From NCBI GenBank assembly GCA_934539585.1, contig CAKTCT010000009.1, positions 1 to 64,000 on the forward strand: DNA of 64,000 bases, read 5' to 3'. Both the position numbers and the translations under genes were made by a program. Positions 52,458 to 60,122 of the stretch are shown one piece after another. Numbering within the stretch: position 1 is the first letter of the stretch; every line of letters begins with the position of its first letter. The DNA comes from an uncultured Oscillospiraceae bacterium (GTDB lineage: Bacteria; Bacillota; Clostridia; Oscillospirales; Ruminococcaceae). Below the pieces are notes generated by a model, which did no database searches, had not been told where the DNA came from, and worked only from the letters and a program-made list of their open reading frames with translations.

Positions 52458-54054
52458 GGGAAGGCTCGCAAACCTGGTCAACGCGGGTTTTCCCTATCTG
52501 TTTATCCCCTCCTATGAGGAGGACCGGGTGGTGGGGGCCATTGTCCGGACCCTGGAGAATCCGGAGCTGGTCAAGGCCAGGCGGAAGGTCTATACCTGGA
52601 CCCAGACCCAGGGGCTGGTCTGCGACGGGAATCGGGTGAAGGACACGGCCCAGCCGGTCCCGGCCATCGACTACATCGGCCGGAGCAGCGAGGACGCGGT
52701 GTTCATCCTCAAGGACTTCCACGTCTATTTCGGCGGGGAGCGGAACTCCCGGCCGGATCATATGGTCATCCGCAAGCTCCGGGACATCCTCCCCAACCTG
52801 AAAAGCAGCCGGAAAACCGTGGTGCTCCTGTCGCCCCAGCTGGCCATTCCCGGGGATATGGAGAAGGAAATCTCCGTCCTGGACTTCCCGCTGCCCGCCA
52901 TGGAGGAGATCGAGGCCACCCTCAATGAGCTCACCGAGGGCCTTTCCCCGGAGAGCATCCGGCTGACCCCCGAGGAGAAGCACAGCCTGGTCCGGTCGGC
53001 CCTGGGCCTGACCCTCCAGGAGGCGGAGAACGCCTTCTGCCGGGCCATCGTCCAGATCAAGGGGCTGGACGCGTCGGCCATCGGCATCATCCACGAGGAG
53101 AAAAACCAGGTGGTCAAAAAGACCGGCGTCCTGGAATTTGTCCGGTCCGATCTGGGCATCGACGACATCGGCGGCCTGGAAAACCTGAAAAACTGGCTCA
53201 AGCGCCGCAACGGCTCCTGGCTGGAGCGGGCCAAAGCCTACCGCATCCCCGCGCCCAAGGGGGTGCTGATCACCGGCGTTCCCGGCTGCGGCAAGAGCCT
53301 TACCGCCAAGGCCATGAGCGCCATCTGGGGGCTGCCGCTGCTGAAGCTTGACATGGGCAAGATTTTCGGCGGCGTAGTGGGCAGCTCTGAGGAGAACATC
53401 CGCAAGGCCATCCACACCGCCGAGGCCGTGGCTCCCTCCATCCTGTGGGTGGACGAGATTGAAAAGGGCTTCGCCGGGACCAAGTCCGACGGGGACTCCG
53501 GCACCTCAGCCCGGGTATTCGGCACCTTCCTGACCTGGATGCAGGACAAGACGGCGCCGGTGTTCGTCATCGCCACCTCCAACGACATCAGCGCCCTTCC
53601 GGCGGAGCTGCTGCGGAAGGGGCGGTTCGACGAGATTTTCTTCGTGGACCTGCCCACCGTCCGGGAGCGGGAGAAGATTTTCCGCCTCCATCTGGAAAAG
53701 CGGGTGAGGGGGGCGGAGGTCCCCCATCAGATCGATCTGAGTTCCGGCCTTTGCCGGGAGCTGGCGGAGCTGGCCGACGGCTTCTCCGGCGCGGAGATCG
53801 AGCAGGCAGTGATCGCGGCGCTGTACGAGGCGTTTTTCGCCGGGCGGGGGCTCTGCCGGGAGGACCTGGTCAAGAGCATTCAGGAGACGGTGCCCCTTTC
53901 CGTGACCCAGAAGGAGCAGATTCTGAATCTGCGGCAGTGGGCCGCCACCCGGGCGGTTCTGGCCACGGCCAAGGAGGACCGGGAGGTCCTGGCCGACGCT
54001 GGAAGCGGGGCGGTCCCGGCCCAGGGCGGACGGATCGTGGATTTTGAATTATAA
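52438..54054 (+). CDS. Ycf46-like AAA ATPase
   Basis: A 538-residue ATPase. The N-terminal part (1-235, LANLVNAGFPYLFIPSYEEDR, SVLDFPLPAMEEIE) is that of the Ycf46 family of cyanobacteria and plastids. The AAA domain has GGLENLKNWLKRR, Walker A GVPGCGKS (280-287), Walker B SILWVDE (334-340), sensor IATSND and the arginine-finger region LRKGRFDEIFF (about 392-401). No membrane segment or protease domain, so it is not FtsH. AAAGGAGA precedes the ATG. Its role in Firmicutes is unknown. Confidence 0.85.
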   Translation: MAVSQFEGRLANLVNAGFPYLFIPSYEEDRVVGAIVRTLENPELVKARRKVYTWTQTQGLVCDGNRVKDTAQPVPAIDYIGRSSEDAVFILKDFHVYFGGERNSRPDHMVIRKLRDILPNLKSSRKTVVLLSPQLAIPGDMEKEISVLDFPLPAMEEIEATLNELTEGLSPESIRLTPEEKHSLVRSALGLTLQEAENAFCRAIVQIKGLDASAIGIIHEEKNQVVKKTGVLEFVRSDLGIDDIGGLENLKNWLKRRNGSWLERAKAYRIPAPKGVLITGVPGCGKSLTAKAMSAIWGLPLLKLDMGKIFGGVVGSSEENIRKAIHTAEAVAPSILWVDEIEKGFAGTKSDGDSGTSARVFGTFLTWMQDKTAPVFVIATSNDISALPAELLRKGRFDEIFFVDLPTVREREKIFRLHLEKRVRGAEVPHQIDLSSGLCRELAELADGFSGAEIEQAVIAALYEAFFAGRGLCREDLVKSIQETVPLSVTQKEQILNLRQWAATRAVLATAKEDREVLADAGSGAVPAQGGRIVDFEL

Positions 54055-54066
54055 GGAGGAATTGCC

Positions 54067-54528
54067 ATGTCTTTGACGCTGACGCTGGTCCCTGTGGCGG
54101 TGGCCGTGGGGATGTCTTTGGGGTCCTCCTCTGTGGCGGCCCTGACCCACCTTCGGGGGAAGGGCGGCATGGACCTGGAGCCGGTGGAGACCGTTTTCCA
54201 GGACGGGACGCTGCTTTGCAAGACCCTGAACGAGCACGGCCTGAACGTCCGGCAGGTGTCGGAAAACGAGTACATCATCCAGTGCGGGGCCGGGACCCTC
54301 CACTACTTCCGGGCCGGGGAGGGGCTGCCCTTCTCCCTGGAGGTCAAGGGGGTCCGGGATATGGAGGAGCTGCTGAGCTCTTTGGACTCCCTGGAAAACG
54401 AGTACCGGCGGAACGTCCAGGCGTTCACCTACGATAAGGTCATGAGCTCCCTGGCGGAACACGGCATGGCCGTGGAAAACGAGGAGGTCCTGGAGGACGA
54501 TTCCATCCTCCTGACCCTTCGGGCGTGA
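54067..54528 (+). CDS. Small protein resembling DUF1257 (Ycf35)
   Basis: A 153-residue protein with an N-terminal hydrophobic stretch (MSLTLTLVPVAVAVGMSL), a middle beta-rich part (TLHYFRAGEGLPFSLEVKGV) and a C-terminal YDKVMSSLAEHGMAVENEEV then SILLTLRA. This end has the layout of Ycf35/DUF1257 proteins, in which a Tyr-led helix is followed by two strands. The resemblance is from pattern and gene context, not a search. Last gene of the operon, 12 bp after the ATPase. Confidence 0.55.
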   Translation: MSLTLTLVPVAVAVGMSLGSSSVAALTHLRGKGGMDLEPVETVFQDGTLLCKTLNEHGLNVRQVSENEYIIQCGAGTLHYFRAGEGLPFSLEVKGVRDMEELLSSLDSLENEYRRNVQAFTYDKVMSSLAEHGMAVENEEVLEDDSILLTLRA

Positions 54529-54546
54529 GAAAATCTCCACCAGCCC

Positions 54547-54575
54547 TTGACAAGGGGCGGAGATAGGGGTATAAT
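54547..54575 (+). promoter_or_regulatory. Promoter of the DtxR-like gene
   Basis: TTGACA (54547-54552) and TATAAT (54570-54575), 17-bp spacer. Confidence 0.88.
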
Positions 54576-54611
54576 AACAAACGGAATAGAACGCTTGCGC
54601 AGGCAGGCGGG

Positions 54612-54643
54612 AATTATAGAGCCGGGGCGCTCTATAATTTTTA
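54612..54643 (+). terminator. Terminator inside the DtxR-like leader
   Basis: AATTATAGAGC/GCTCTATAATT 11-bp stem, CGGGGC loop, then TTT and ACCC. It would end a transcript of about 60 nt started at the promoter just upstream. Confidence 0.7.
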
Positions 54644-54646
54644 CCC

Positions 54647-54670
54647 AATAGTTAGCCTTTGCTAACTATT
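54647..54670. promoter_or_regulatory. Palindromic operator, DtxR/MntR type
   Basis: AATAGTTAGC-CTTT-GCTAACTATT, a perfect 10-bp inverted repeat of the TTAGC/GCTAA kind bound by DtxR/MntR proteins, 28 bp before the regulator gene. Autoregulation is inferred. Confidence 0.7.
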
Positions 54671-54697
54671 TTGCCATGGGAAGGGAAGTGGAAAGGC

Positions 54698-55066
54698 ATG
54701 GAGCTGCATACCTCCGGGGAGGACTATTTGGAGGCGATCCTGGTCCTGCGGAAAACCAAAAACGAAGTCCGGTCCATTGATCTGGCCGAGCATCTGGGAG
54801 TCAGCCGGCCCAGCGTCAGCCGGGCGGTGGGGCTTCTGAAAGAGGGCGGCTTTCTGAAGGACGGAGACGGCAGCCTGGAATTCACCCAGGCGGGACTGGA
54901 AACGGCCAAGCGCATCTATGAGCGTCATTGCTTTTTCAAAAAGCAGCTGATCCAGGCGGGAGTGGACGAAAAAACCGCCGAGGAGGAGGCGTGCCGTATG
55001 GAGCACGCTTTGAGCCAGGGCAGCTTCGATAAAATCCGGGCCAACATCGGGAAAGAACCGAAATAG
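54698..55066 (+). CDS. DtxR/MntR-family metal-dependent regulator
   Basis: A 122-residue regulator: helix-turn-helix (about 5-60, EDYLEAILVLRKTKNEVRSIDLAEHLGVSRPSVSRAVGLLKEGG) and a dimerisation/metal domain (60-122, ERHCFFKKQLIQAGVDEKTAEEEACRMEHALS). His/Cys/Glu/His positions agree with the MntR metal site. The C-terminal SH3-like domain of DtxR is absent, as in MntR. Its likely target operator is just upstream; no metal transporter lies in the window. Confidence 0.87.
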   Translation: MELHTSGEDYLEAILVLRKTKNEVRSIDLAEHLGVSRPSVSRAVGLLKEGGFLKDGDGSLEFTQAGLETAKRIYERHCFFKKQLIQAGVDEKTAEEEACRMEHALSQGSFDKIRANIGKEPK

Positions 55067-55080
55067 GGCTGGAATGGGGA

Positions 55081-55131
55081 ACCCCCTCCCGTCTTTTGCA
55101 GCGGCAGAAGGCGGGAGGGGGGATTTTTATG
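55081..55131 (+). terminator. Terminator after the DtxR-like gene
   Basis: CCCCCTCCCG/CGGGAGGGG stem then GGATTTTTATG. It also borders the convergent acyltransferase gene. Confidence 0.85.
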
Positions 55132-56365
55132 CCTGGAGGAGAAGGGTGAGGGCGGCGTCCAGGAGCCGGGCGTCGGGGTCCCCGGCGGTGCGGAGGGTCA
55201 GGATCATGGCGTCATCGTAGGTGGAGATCCCCATCACGGCCCGGACGTTGGGAATGTAGGGCGGGACGAAGTACAGCTCCCCATAGCGGTAACGCCCTTC
55301 CGGGAGGTCGGGGAGCTGGAGTGTCTTCAGGTTGGTGAGGCTGACGCCGGCGGGGGCGGCGGTGTAGCCGCACATTCTGCACACGGCCTCCGAAAGAGGG
55401 TTTTGGAAGCTGCCGGACCGGGTGAACCAGATGGCGTCGATGAGGGTGGGGGCCAGGGCGGACATGAACTCGTAGAGGAAGAATTTGTCCCGGGGGCTGC
55501 GGAGCTTCTTATGGATCGCGCCGTGGAGCCGCCGGGCGTTTTCTTCCAGGGAGCGGCGGGGATCGCAGGCGGCTTTGACGCTGATCCCGGTGGCGAAGTT
55601 GCCCATGCCGTCGATCTCCCGGGGGCGGACGTCTACGGCGATGCCCAGGCCCTCTCCGGGCTCCATCACCGCGGTCAGGGCGGCGGAGAGGAGGGAGTTC
55701 AGGGTGATGTTCCAGGCGTGGGCCTGGGATTTCAGCCGGTCCAGCTCCGGGCCGGAGAGCTTCCGGAGGGTCAGGGCAGCGGGGGTCCGGGGGAGGACCC
55801 GGGCGTCGGCCAGGAAGAAGCTCCGGCCGGTTCTGGCCCAGCAGCGGTTGGTGCGGTTCATCATCCCGCGCATCAAGGGGTTCAGCTCCGGGTGCCTGGG
55901 GAGGTCGGCGGGGGTCAGAAGGCGGATGGGCCGCTCCGGAAGGGGCTGGCCGTTGAGAGCGGCGAGAAAATCCCCCAGGAAGCGGATCAGGGAGCCGCCG
56001 TCACAGACCAGGTGGTGGGCGATGGCGATCAGCTCCGTGGAGCCGGGGCGGTGCTGGCAGAAGAAGCGAAGGGTCTCCCCCTGGTCCAGGCGGAAGGGGA
56101 CGGCCTCCTGGCGGACAATGAGCTGGGAGGCGCCGCCGGTATAAGAAGAAAGGGCGGGAAGGGGTGCGCCGCTTTCGGTGAAGCAGGCGGTCCCGTCCGG
56201 GGAGACCTCCACCCGGGCGCAGAGGATGCGGTTCCGCTCCACGGCCAGGTCCAGGGCGGTCTGCAAGGCGGTTTCCGGGACGGTTCCGGGCAGGACCGCC
56301 ACGGCGGCGACGTTGGCGCAGGGGGACATGAGGTGGATGCGTTCTTTCTGGATGAGGTGGTTCAT
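55127..56365 (-). CDS. HHxxxDG condensation/acyltransferase-like protein
   Basis: A 412-residue protein with the catalytic motif AHHLVCDGGS (HHxxxDG) near residue 115, as in nonribosomal peptide condensation domains, PapA and wax ester synthase-type acyltransferases. The second half has DVRPREIDGMGNF (like the DFGWG-side of these folds) and GVSLTNLKTL. It is a stand-alone enzyme that could join an acyl group to an alcohol or amine; substrates unknown. Monocistronic, GGAGG before the ATG, strong promoter with a possible operator. Confidence 0.78.
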   Translation of the reverse strand: MNHLIQKERIHLMSPCANVAAVAVLPGTVPETALQTALDLAVERNRILCARVEVSPDGTACFTESGAPLPALSSYTGGASQLIVRQEAVPFRLDQGETLRFFCQHRPGSTELIAIAHHLVCDGGSLIRFLGDFLAALNGQPLPERPIRLLTPADLPRHPELNPLMRGMMNRTNRCWARTGRSFFLADARVLPRTPAALTLRKLSGPELDRLKSQAHAWNITLNSLLSAALTAVMEPGEGLGIAVDVRPREIDGMGNFATGISVKAACDPRRSLEENARRLHGAIHKKLRSPRDKFFLYEFMSALAPTLIDAIWFTRSGSFQNPLSEAVCRMCGYTAAPAGVSLTNLKTLQLPDLPEGRYRYGELYFVPPYIPNVRAVMGISTYDDAMILTLRTAGDPDARLLDAALTLLLQA

Positions 56366-56392
56366 GGCGGGCCTCCAATGGATGATAGTGTA

Positions 56393-56410
56393 TGATATGT
56401 AACATATACT
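56393..56410. promoter_or_regulatory. Palindromic operator at the acyltransferase promoter
   Basis: ATATGT-A-ACATAT (6-1-6, perfect) just downstream of the -10, flanked by GTAT-like half-sites. Looks like a TetR- or MarR-type site. No such regulator is encoded next to it. Confidence 0.55.
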
Positions 56411-56439
56411 ATTATAGAGCCCTCCGCCGGAAATGTCAA
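56411..56439 (-). promoter_or_regulatory. Promoter of the acyltransferase-like gene
   Basis: TTGACA (56434-56439) and TATAAT (56411-56416), 17-bp spacer. Confidence 0.9.
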
Positions 56440-56445
56440 GAGGGG

Positions 56446-56480
56446 GATGAAAAATCCCCCTTCCGGGTGGGGAAGGGGGC
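56446..56480 (-). terminator. Terminator after the sugar-binding protein gene
   Basis: CCCCCTTCCCC/GGAAGGGGG stem followed on the minus strand by ATTTTTC. Confidence 0.85.
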
Positions 56481-56485
56481 GGGGA

Positions 56486-58015
56486 TCACTTGCTGGCGAT
56501 AAAGGCGTCGATCTGCTTCTGCATATCGGCCATGACCTTTTCGCTGCCGGCGTTTTTCAGCTCGTCCAGGAACTTTTCGTACTCGGCCTGGGTGTTTTCG
56601 GCGTACATGCCCGCGTAGAACAGGGGCGTCCGCTCGTTGACGATGGCCAGGATGTTGGCGACCTCCGTGGCCATTTCCGTGGAGTCGTAGTTGAAGCCCA
56701 GGAGAGAGGAGGGGACGGCGGATTCGTTGAACTTCCTGGTCTCCTCCAGGATGTTGGCCCGGCCGCTGGCGGGGGCCAGGCCGATGAAGGTGTTGCCCAG
56801 CTTCCAGTCGGTGCCCTTATACTGGGTGCCCTCGATCCATTCGTACTGGTTGTCGCCCACCAGGTTGTAGTGGAGGCCCTGGATGCCGTAGGCGGCCAGG
56901 CAGAACAGGTCGTGGTCGGTGTTCATCAGCTCCAGGAGCATCATGGCCCGCTCCGGGTGCCTGCTGGTGGTGGAAATGGCGTTCATGGTGGAGGTGCAGC
57001 CGTTGGTGGTCAGGTAGGACTTGCCGGGGCGGATGACCACGGCGCTGTCCCAGCCGGCGATTTTGGCGTATTCCTCGTCGGTGGAGATGCCGATGTTGCC
57101 GAAATTGGCGATCATCCTGGAGTAGTCGAAGGGGGTGCTGGAGGTCAGGATGTCCGCATCGATGACCCCGGCCATCTGGAGCCGGGCTTTGGCGTCGATG
57201 ATCTGGCGGAACTCGTCGGTGTCATACTGGTTGAACACCTGGGGGTGGGCTTCCTCGGCAGAGGCCACGCCGGGGAGCAGAAGGGAACCCAGGGTCTCCC
57301 AGCCCACGGTCTGCTGGTAGTCGTAGAGCCAGTTGGAGGGGGAGGAGAGGTTGTTGTGGTCGTTGCCCTTGGCGGCTTCGCCCTCCTTGACCCGGATCAT
57401 GAAGTCGGCCAGGGTGGAAAAGTCGGTGATCTGGTCGCCGCCGTATTCTTCATAATACTCCTTTTTCACCACATAGCCTGCGGCCCGGGCCTGGATCTGC
57501 TGGTTGATGACGCCGTAGATCCGGCCGTTGACCCGGGCGGCGTTCCAGACCTCCTCGCTCATGGAGGACCACAGGCCCGGGGCCAGTTCCGGCAGCAGGT
57601 CGGTGATGTCCACGAAGGCGTCCTTCAGGGCGTAGTCGGCGTAGAGCAGCTTCCAGTTGGAGGTGAAGCAGACGTCGAACTCCTCCTGGGAGTTGATCAT
57701 GATGCCCATTTTGGACTCATAATCCCCGGGGGCGATGCGGTTGATGGTCACGGCGGCGTTGATCTTGTCCCTGAGAATCTCGTTCATGGCGTCCAGGACC
57801 TTGCCTTCGTCCTCGTAGTTGGCGTCGTAGATGTACCAGGTCAGGTCCACGGGCTCCGAAAGGTCGGGGCCGGAGGGGGTGGAGACGGCTTCCGGGGAGG
57901 ACGCGGGGGTGGAGGAGCCCGGCTGGCTCTGGGCGGGCTGATTGCCGCATCCGGCCAGGATTCCGGCCAGAAGGGCGGCTGCGAGGATTCGGGCGCGTGC
58001 GTTTTTGCCTTTCAT
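56486..58015 (-). CDS. Sugar ABC importer solute-binding lipoprotein
   Basis: A 509-residue lipoprotein with lipobox LAGC (about Cys22), a Ser/Pro-rich linker and a large type I solute-binding domain beginning VDLTWYIYDANYEDEGKVLDAMNEIL and containing ALKDAFVDITDLLPELAPGLW and INGRIYG-like VNGRIYGVINQQ. Size and blocks fit the LipO/LplA (DUF3502-bearing) group that works with LplB/LplC permeases on oligosaccharides. AAAGGAG precedes the ATG. Last gene of a three-gene importer operon, with no ATPase gene, so it must share a common sugar ATPase (MsmX-like). Confidence 0.88.
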   Translation of the reverse strand: MKGKNARARILAAALLAGILAGCGNQPAQSQPGSSTPASSPEAVSTPSGPDLSEPVDLTWYIYDANYEDEGKVLDAMNEILRDKINAAVTINRIAPGDYESKMGIMINSQEEFDVCFTSNWKLLYADYALKDAFVDITDLLPELAPGLWSSMSEEVWNAARVNGRIYGVINQQIQARAAGYVVKKEYYEEYGGDQITDFSTLADFMIRVKEGEAAKGNDHNNLSSPSNWLYDYQQTVGWETLGSLLLPGVASAEEAHPQVFNQYDTDEFRQIIDAKARLQMAGVIDADILTSSTPFDYSRMIANFGNIGISTDEEYAKIAGWDSAVVIRPGKSYLTTNGCTSTMNAISTTSRHPERAMMLLELMNTDHDLFCLAAYGIQGLHYNLVGDNQYEWIEGTQYKGTDWKLGNTFIGLAPASGRANILEETRKFNESAVPSSLLGFNYDSTEMATEVANILAIVNERTPLFYAGMYAENTQAEYEKFLDELKNAGSEKVMADMQKQIDAFIASK

Positions 58016-58068
58016 CTTGATTTCTCCTTTGCGGTTTATTGGGAACGGAAGCTCCGTTTGAGCCGGAA

Positions 58069-58974
58069 TTACCCCTTGACGCTGCCCACGGTGAGACCCT
58101 TGACGAAGTATTTCTGCATCCGGGTGAAAAGGACGGCCAGGGGAAGGGTGGACACGATCATCATGGCGAAGATGATGGTGTCCGAGGGGATGGAGTTGGG
58201 GTCCGCCAGGACCCCGCCTGCCTTGCTGGGGTCCAGGAGCTGGGCCTTCATCTCGTTGACCACGCTGACGATGTTGTTGAGAATCAGGGTCAGGGGGTAG
58301 AGCCGCTTGTCGGTGAGGTAGATCATGGGGGTGAAGGCGTCGTTCCAGTAGGCCAGGGCGTAGTTCAGGGCGATGGTGGCGATGGCCGGCCTGGACAGGG
58401 GGAGAACGATGCGGCAGAAGGTCCGCCACTCGGAGGCCCCATCGATTTTGGCGGCCTCCAGCATGGAAAAGGGCACCCCCTGGAACAGCACCCGGAGGAG
58501 GAACACGGTGTACGGCGCAACCAGGGGCAGGACGATCATGGGCAGGAGGGTGTTTTTCCAGCCCAGGTACCGGACCACCAGGATGTACACCGGAACCAGT
58601 CCGCCGCCGAACATCATGGGGATGAACAGGAAGGCGGAGACCGGGCTCCGGTAGGCGAAATCCCTCCGGGAAAGGGGATAGGCGATGAGGGCGGTGAGGA
58701 GGACGTTCAGAAAGGTCCCCGCGGCCGTGACGCCGATGGACACGCCGTAGGCCCGGAGAAGGGTCCTGGACGTCTCAAAAATGGCCCGGTAGGCGTTGAG
58801 GGAAAAGGAGGTGGGGATCAGGGCGTAGCCCTTGGTCTGGATGCTCTCGCTGCTGGAAAACGAGATGACCACGGACAGGACCATGGGCAGCAGCGTCGCC
58901 GCGGCAAACAGGCAGAGGAAAGTGTGGGCGATGACCTTGGCGGCCAGCTGGTCTTTTCTGCAAATACGTTTCAT
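58069..58974 (-). CDS. Sugar ABC permease, LplC-like
   Basis: A 301-residue permease with six membrane segments and the EAA loop EAAKIDGASEWRTFCRIVLPLSRPA. FKGYALIP-like QTKGYALIPTSFSLNAYRAIF at the N-terminal side is typical of the LplC branch. It lies between the LplB-like permease and the binding protein. Confidence 0.91.
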   Translation of the reverse strand: MKRICRKDQLAAKVIAHTFLCLFAAATLLPMVLSVVISFSSSESIQTKGYALIPTSFSLNAYRAIFETSRTLLRAYGVSIGVTAAGTFLNVLLTALIAYPLSRRDFAYRSPVSAFLFIPMMFGGGLVPVYILVVRYLGWKNTLLPMIVLPLVAPYTVFLLRVLFQGVPFSMLEAAKIDGASEWRTFCRIVLPLSRPAIATIALNYALAYWNDAFTPMIYLTDKRLYPLTLILNNIVSVVNEMKAQLLDPSKAGGVLADPNSIPSDTIIFAMMIVSTLPLAVLFTRMQKYFVKGLTVGSVKG

Positions 58975-58999
58975 GTCGGTTCTCCCTTGGTCCCCGCCG

Positions 59000-59932
59000 T
59001 TAAAACAGGGCGTAATCGCGGTTGTAGCATTTGGCCAGGAAATTGGTGAGCATGACTAAGATCACGCCGACCACGTTCTGGAAAAGGCCCACCGCCGCGC
59101 TCATGGTGAAGTTGGAATTCTGCATCAGGGCCCGGAAAACGTAGGTGTCGATGGTGTCGGTGACAGGGTAGAGCTGGCTGGAGTTCCGGGTGGCGAAGTA
59201 GAACAGGCCGAAGTCGGAGCGGATGATCCCTCCGGCCCCCAGGATCAGCATGACGCAGAGCATGGGCCGGAGAAAGGGAAGGGAGATGCAGCGGATCTGC
59301 TGGAACCGGGTGGCGCCGTCGATTTGGGCCGCCTCGAACAGCTCGGTGTCAATGGACATGAGGACGCTGTAATAGATGAGGCTGTTGAACCCCACGCCTT
59401 TCCAGACGCTGATGGCGGGGAGAAAGGCAATCCAGGCCCGGGGCGCGGCGTAAAAGTCCACCCGCTGGCCGGTGAGCTGGTACACAAAGGCGGTGAGCAG
59501 GCCATCCCGCTGGTTCAGAAAGACGGTGAGCATCAGCCCTACCACCACCCAGGAGAAGAAATAGGGGATGAACAGCACGGTCTGGTAGAGCTTCAGAAGC
59601 CGCTTTCTGGACACCTCGTAGAGCATCAGGGCCACCGAGACGTTGGCGAAGGTGCAGACCGCCAGGTTCAGGACGCTCATGCCCACGGTGTTCCGCAGGA
59701 CCCGGAAGGCGTCCTTGGAGGTGAAGAAGAACTCGAAGTTTTTGAGTCCCACCCAGGGGCTGCCGAAGATGCCCAGCCGGGGCTGGTAGTTCTTGAAGGC
59801 CAGGACGATGCCGATCATGGGAAGGTAGGAAAAAACGAAAATCTTGAGCAAAGGCAGCGCGCACATCAGGAGCATCTGTCCGTTGGCGCGAAGGCGTTTT
59901 TTTGCCCGAGGGAAATATCCGGTTGGTCTCAT
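59000..59932 (-). CDS. Sugar ABC permease, LplB-like
   Basis: A 310-residue permease with six membrane segments, KIFVFSYLPMIGIVLAFKNYQP near the start and the EAA loop EAAQIDGATRFQQIRCISLPFLRP. First gene of the importer operon. It lies downstream of the sensor-regulator gene at 60.1-62.3 kb on the same strand, with a terminator between. Confidence 0.91.
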   Translation of the reverse strand: MRPTGYFPRAKKRLRANGQMLLMCALPLLKIFVFSYLPMIGIVLAFKNYQPRLGIFGSPWVGLKNFEFFFTSKDAFRVLRNTVGMSVLNLAVCTFANVSVALMLYEVSRKRLLKLYQTVLFIPYFFSWVVVGLMLTVFLNQRDGLLTAFVYQLTGQRVDFYAAPRAWIAFLPAISVWKGVGFNSLIYYSVLMSIDTELFEAAQIDGATRFQQIRCISLPFLRPMLCVMLILGAGGIIRSDFGLFYFATRNSSQLYPVTDTIDTYVFRALMQNSNFTMSAAVGLFQNVVGVILVMLTNFLAKCYNRDYALF

Positions 59933-60087
59933 GGGTCGATCCCTCTCAATCCTTGGCGTTGGGTACGCTTCTGTTATAGCATGAGAAGGGGCGGCTGTAA
60001 ACTTCTCAAATCGGCACTTTTCCTTTAAAATGCGGAGGGTGTCCGGAAATCAGAGGGTTTTGCCGGATGGGAACCCCCTTGGAAACG

Positions 60088-60119
60088 CAAAAGGCGCTCC
60101 ATGAGCCATGGAGCGCCGG
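60088..60119 (-). terminator. Terminator after the AraC sensor gene
   Basis: GGCGCTCCATG/CATGGAGCGCC 10- to 11-bp stem followed by TTTTGCG on the minus strand. Confidence 0.8.
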
Positions 60120-60122
60120 GGG

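Noticed and set aside
52438..54054. FtsH-type protease
   Set aside because: No membrane segments and no HExxH zinc protease motif; the AAA domain alone with a Ycf46-like N-terminal part.
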